Source of the DNA: Plakobranchus ocellatus
Lineage: Eukaryota > Mollusca > Gastropoda > Plakobranchidae
DNA length: 54,723 nt
Direction: 5' to 3'
Assembly: GCA_019648995.1 (NCBI GenBank)
Contig: BLXT01000588.1
Location: 465,839-520,561 of the forward strand
The notes under the pieces were generated by a model. It saw only the letters and a list, made by a program, of their open reading frames with translations. It was not told the DNA's origin and made no database searches. Every line of letters begins with the position of its first letter. Positions within the stretch are counted from its first letter, which is position 1. A program made the translations under genes and the position numbers. Below are positions 1 through 54,723 of the stretch, piece after piece.

Positions 1-279
1 TTTTACTTGCTTTGTTTTCAACATCTTTAAAGAGTTATATCTAGGCAGTGAGTGTCACATAATTAATGTCAACTTTTTGCCATTAACAGCTAAAGAATGC
101 AATTTCCGGCTATATCAATGTTTTAAATGTTAAATTTTCAACTTGTGGATCTTTTGGAGGGGTCTCAAGTCTTTATTGTAATTTCTAATTTCTTGTACCC
201 AGCACCTTATGCAGTGTACCATAAGAAATAGTTCACAAACATTTATTTTCCTTTTTCAGAAATAAAAAAAAAGAATTAC

Positions 280-53796
<53,517 letters not shown>

Positions 53797-54723
53797 CTGT
53801 TAGAAAGGACAGTCAAATATTCAGCAAGAGAGAACAAAAATTGATTTTGTGCAGTTTGGGTTTTTTTTTGCTCCTTAGAAAAAAGTGCTTCATTCAACCT
53901 ATCATATGTACACATGAATTAATCCTCACACACACACGCACCTGAGCACACACACACACATGGATACATACATTTATTTCTATAATTTTTAAAGTTATAA
54001 AACACCCAAAAAACACTGTACATACATAGAGCTAAGAAATTTTCAAGATACATAGGTGATGATGTGACTTAGAAACTGACCGAGGCAGATTTTTATACCT
54101 GCTCTCAAACAAAAGTTTTTTAAAGAAAAAATAACCTTTTTTTCCATTCAAGCATGAAAATTTTTACGATGGCCAAAAAAGTATTTAAAATCGTGCAAAA
54201 AATTTATGAAAACAAAAAGAGACTGCGTAGTAGGCACATAAAATTTTACTCAGAATATTATGTAGAAAGATCTAGGCTGAGGTCTGGATTTAAATGTATT
54301 TAAAAAATCGATGCTAGGAGCCAAAACTAACAGTAACAAAACATAAGCAAAATGTAAACTTAAATGGGTGTGTTTCAAACATATTTCCTCTCTGTTTGAA
54401 AGGGAAGAGGAAAAAGGGTAATGGGAAGGGGCAATAAGACAGAAGGAAATAAAATGTTGTGAGGTTAAGTTGCGAACCAGAACTAAATCAAAGAAAGATA
54501 GGTCTACCTGCAGATTTATAGATATTGAGACTTCAACCTTCAACATTTCACTCGACTGCCAAAGGCCTAAGAGAAAAGGTGGAAGCCTATGCTGATCTAT
54601 AATCATCACAAACCCTTTGATAGATAATGTATGCCATTAATTCATTGCATAGTATTTCAACTTAAACACTGATTAAAAATTTTTCAACGAGTTTTATTTG
54701 CTTATGGGATCGTTGTATTGCAG

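Noticed and set aside
54250-54609. 119-codon minus-strand frame at the right edge as a possible upstream exon
   Set aside because: No zinc-finger or HELZ-like residues and no acceptor/donor pair in phase with exon 1.

Overview
The window is eukaryotic and AT-rich, and it holds essentially one gene: the middle of a very large, intron-rich gene on the minus strand. Reading right to left, 27 exons (53796 down to 280) can be picked out by protein similarity. Each has AG/GT splice borders, and the codon phase matches across all 26 junctions. Together they encode 1,922 codons with no stop. The product has a U1-type C2H2 zinc finger, a CCCH zinc finger, a HELZ-type N-terminal region, a complete UPF1-like SF1 helicase, a long Lys/Gln-rich linker, a cold-shock-like region and a full-length RNase II/RNB domain. 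This is the order found in HELZ2 (PRIC285). In HELZ2 a second helicase follows the RNB domain, so it would be expected left of base 1. The true 5' end lies right of the window. The most interesting point is that the helicase motifs look intact while the RNB domain has lost most of its catalytic residues. It therefore looks like a conserved pseudo-nuclease fused to a live helicase.

Everything else lies in introns. I recognise fragments of several LINE families: an RTE-like one (2.56-2.88 and 4.96-5.75 kb), one shared between 8.3-9.2 kb and 52.3-52.6 kb, an RNase-H-bearing one (24.0-24.7 kb), an R2/NeSL-like one with RT and restriction-like endonuclease parts (34.6-37.3 kb, second piece at 44.7-45.1 kb) and a CR1/jockey-like RT piece (51.6-52.1 kb). 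There is a Ty3/Gypsy-type LTR-element fossil at about 10.7-13.0 kb. Two 398-bp piggyBac-like MITEs flanked by TTAA lie in opposite orientation at 13.8 and 41.8 kb. A roughly 1-kb TIR element sits inside the R2-like LINE, and an unclassified repeat with internal repeats occurs at 20.6 and 48.2 kb.

The rest is microsatellite (GA, CT, TTA, TCA), local tandem duplications, a perfect 63-nt palindrome and three runs of N. The largest N run is bordered by a duplicated 257-nt segment, which suggests unmerged haplotypes.

The organism is an animal. The LINE mix, the abundant TCTAGATC-like sequence and the expanded HELZ2-like family hint at a mollusc, perhaps a gastropod, but I cannot prove this from the sequence. 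I see no second protein-coding host gene, no convincing functional tRNA or rRNA, and no CRISPR.
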